Assembly (NCBI GenBank): GCA_017433825.1
Contig: JAFRGL010000014.1
Coordinates: forward strand, 1-40,687
Direction: 5' to 3'
Length of the DNA stretch: 40,687 nt
Source of the DNA: Eubacterium sp.
Lineage (GTDB): Bacteria; Bacillota; Clostridia; Lachnospirales; Lachnospiraceae
Positions 40,498 through 40,687 of this stretch are shown here, one piece after another. The notes beneath the pieces are model-generated. The model saw only the letters and a list, made by a program, of their open reading frames with translations. It was not told the origin of the DNA and made no database searches. The translations under genes and the position numbers were made by a program. How positions within the stretch are numbered: the stretch's first letter is position 1; the number at the start of each line of letters is the position of its first letter.

Positions 40498-40687
40498 TTG
40501 GGCGGATTTTGGGACTCCTTTTTCAGTATTCTGGTAGTGTAGGCACTTTAGAATGAAAAATTAAACCCGTTCTTTGACAACTGAAAATCGCTAAAAAAGT
40601 CTGGTTTACTATTGCAATGGCATCTGTTACGGTTCAGATACCGATCACTATCTGCGGAATGGAGCAGATATGTATTACAAAAGAAGT
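40498..40687 (+). other. Last 190 bases: no gene supported
   Basis: A TTGACA at about 40574 has no matching -10. A short open frame from 40601 to the window end reads YYCNGICYGSDTDHYLRNG but has no start codon or ribosome site. It may be the beginning of a gene or a relic that continues outside. Confidence 0.3.

Noticed and set aside
1-40687. CRISPR arrays, tRNA or rRNA genes, insertion sequences, integrase or attachment sites
   Set aside because: No regularly spaced repeats, no tRNA cloverleaf with TTCRA arm, and no transposase or recombinase motif were seen on reading both strands.

Overview
The window looks like chromosome of a low- to mid-GC Gram-positive anaerobe of the class Clostridia, probably Lachnospiraceae or a close relative. 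The grounds are the strong AGGAGG-type ribosome binding sites, the sigma-A promoters, and Firmicutes families such as YhbD/DUF4004 with a bactofilin, MntP, DUF5714 and the YdjI-like SPFH protein. Identification is from sequence reading only; no search was run. Nearly all genes lie on the + strand in tight runs. The exceptions are two minus-strand blocks, and both carry TIR-domain genes.

Layout. 1-330: decayed gene ends, including the last 47 codons of a GNAT acetyltransferase. 330-4700: a small membrane peptide, a Sel1-repeat protein, an enolase-superfamily dehydratase-like enzyme, an alpha/beta hydrolase, a histidine phosphatase and an unknown protein. 5120-8161: flavin reductase, ADP-ribosylglycohydrolase, ThpR-type 2',3'-cyclic phosphodiesterase, VOC protein and a small conserved protein, ended by a 15-bp perfect hairpin. 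8217-10450 (minus): zinc-ribbon/coiled-coil protein followed by two TIR proteins. 10657-12966 (plus, divergent): a protein ending in a PD-(D/E)XK-like nuclease domain, a calcineurin-like phosphoesterase and a small unknown protein. 13015-20641: RtcB RNA ligase, an isochorismatase-GNAT fusion, MntP, several unknowns, a GIY-YIG/thioesterase fusion, a methyltransferase, a nitroreductase and a MerR regulator with a clear palindromic operator. 20885-27642: methyltransferase, lipoprotein, P-loop kinase-like protein, DUF5714 protein, carbon-nitrogen hydrolase, GNAT and XRE-TPR regulator, mixed with gene relics. 27721-29996: a YhbD-like regulator, bactofilin-like protein and ACT protein behind a consensus promoter with twin palindromes, then a second histidine phosphatase. 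29993-30276: an EcsC-family relic. 30334-31903: an A+T-rich AbiE-type toxin-antitoxin pair with its own promoter. 32460-36026 (minus): an SPFH protein with many zinc ribbons, then a large zinc-ribbon/TIR protein. 36263-40439: a calcium-type P-ATPase, a lipoprotein hydrolase and a protein that may derive from macrodomain proteins.

The most interesting material is the pair of TIR loci. Neither has the known Thoeris partner ThsA. In the first, both TIR proteins carry a second, degenerate TIR-like domain at the N terminus, follow a zinc-ribbon/coiled-coil protein, and lie divergent from a nuclease-like and a phosphoesterase gene. In the second, a TIR protein carries two repeats resembling the ribosomal protein L7/L12 C-terminal domain and sits directly downstream of an SPFH scaffold gene. 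Around them are enzymes of ADP-ribose, nicotinamide and 2',3'-cyclic-phosphate RNA chemistry (ADP-ribosylglycohydrolase, nicotinamidase-like domain, ThpR, RtcB). A shared NAD/RNA-damage theme is possible but is inference.
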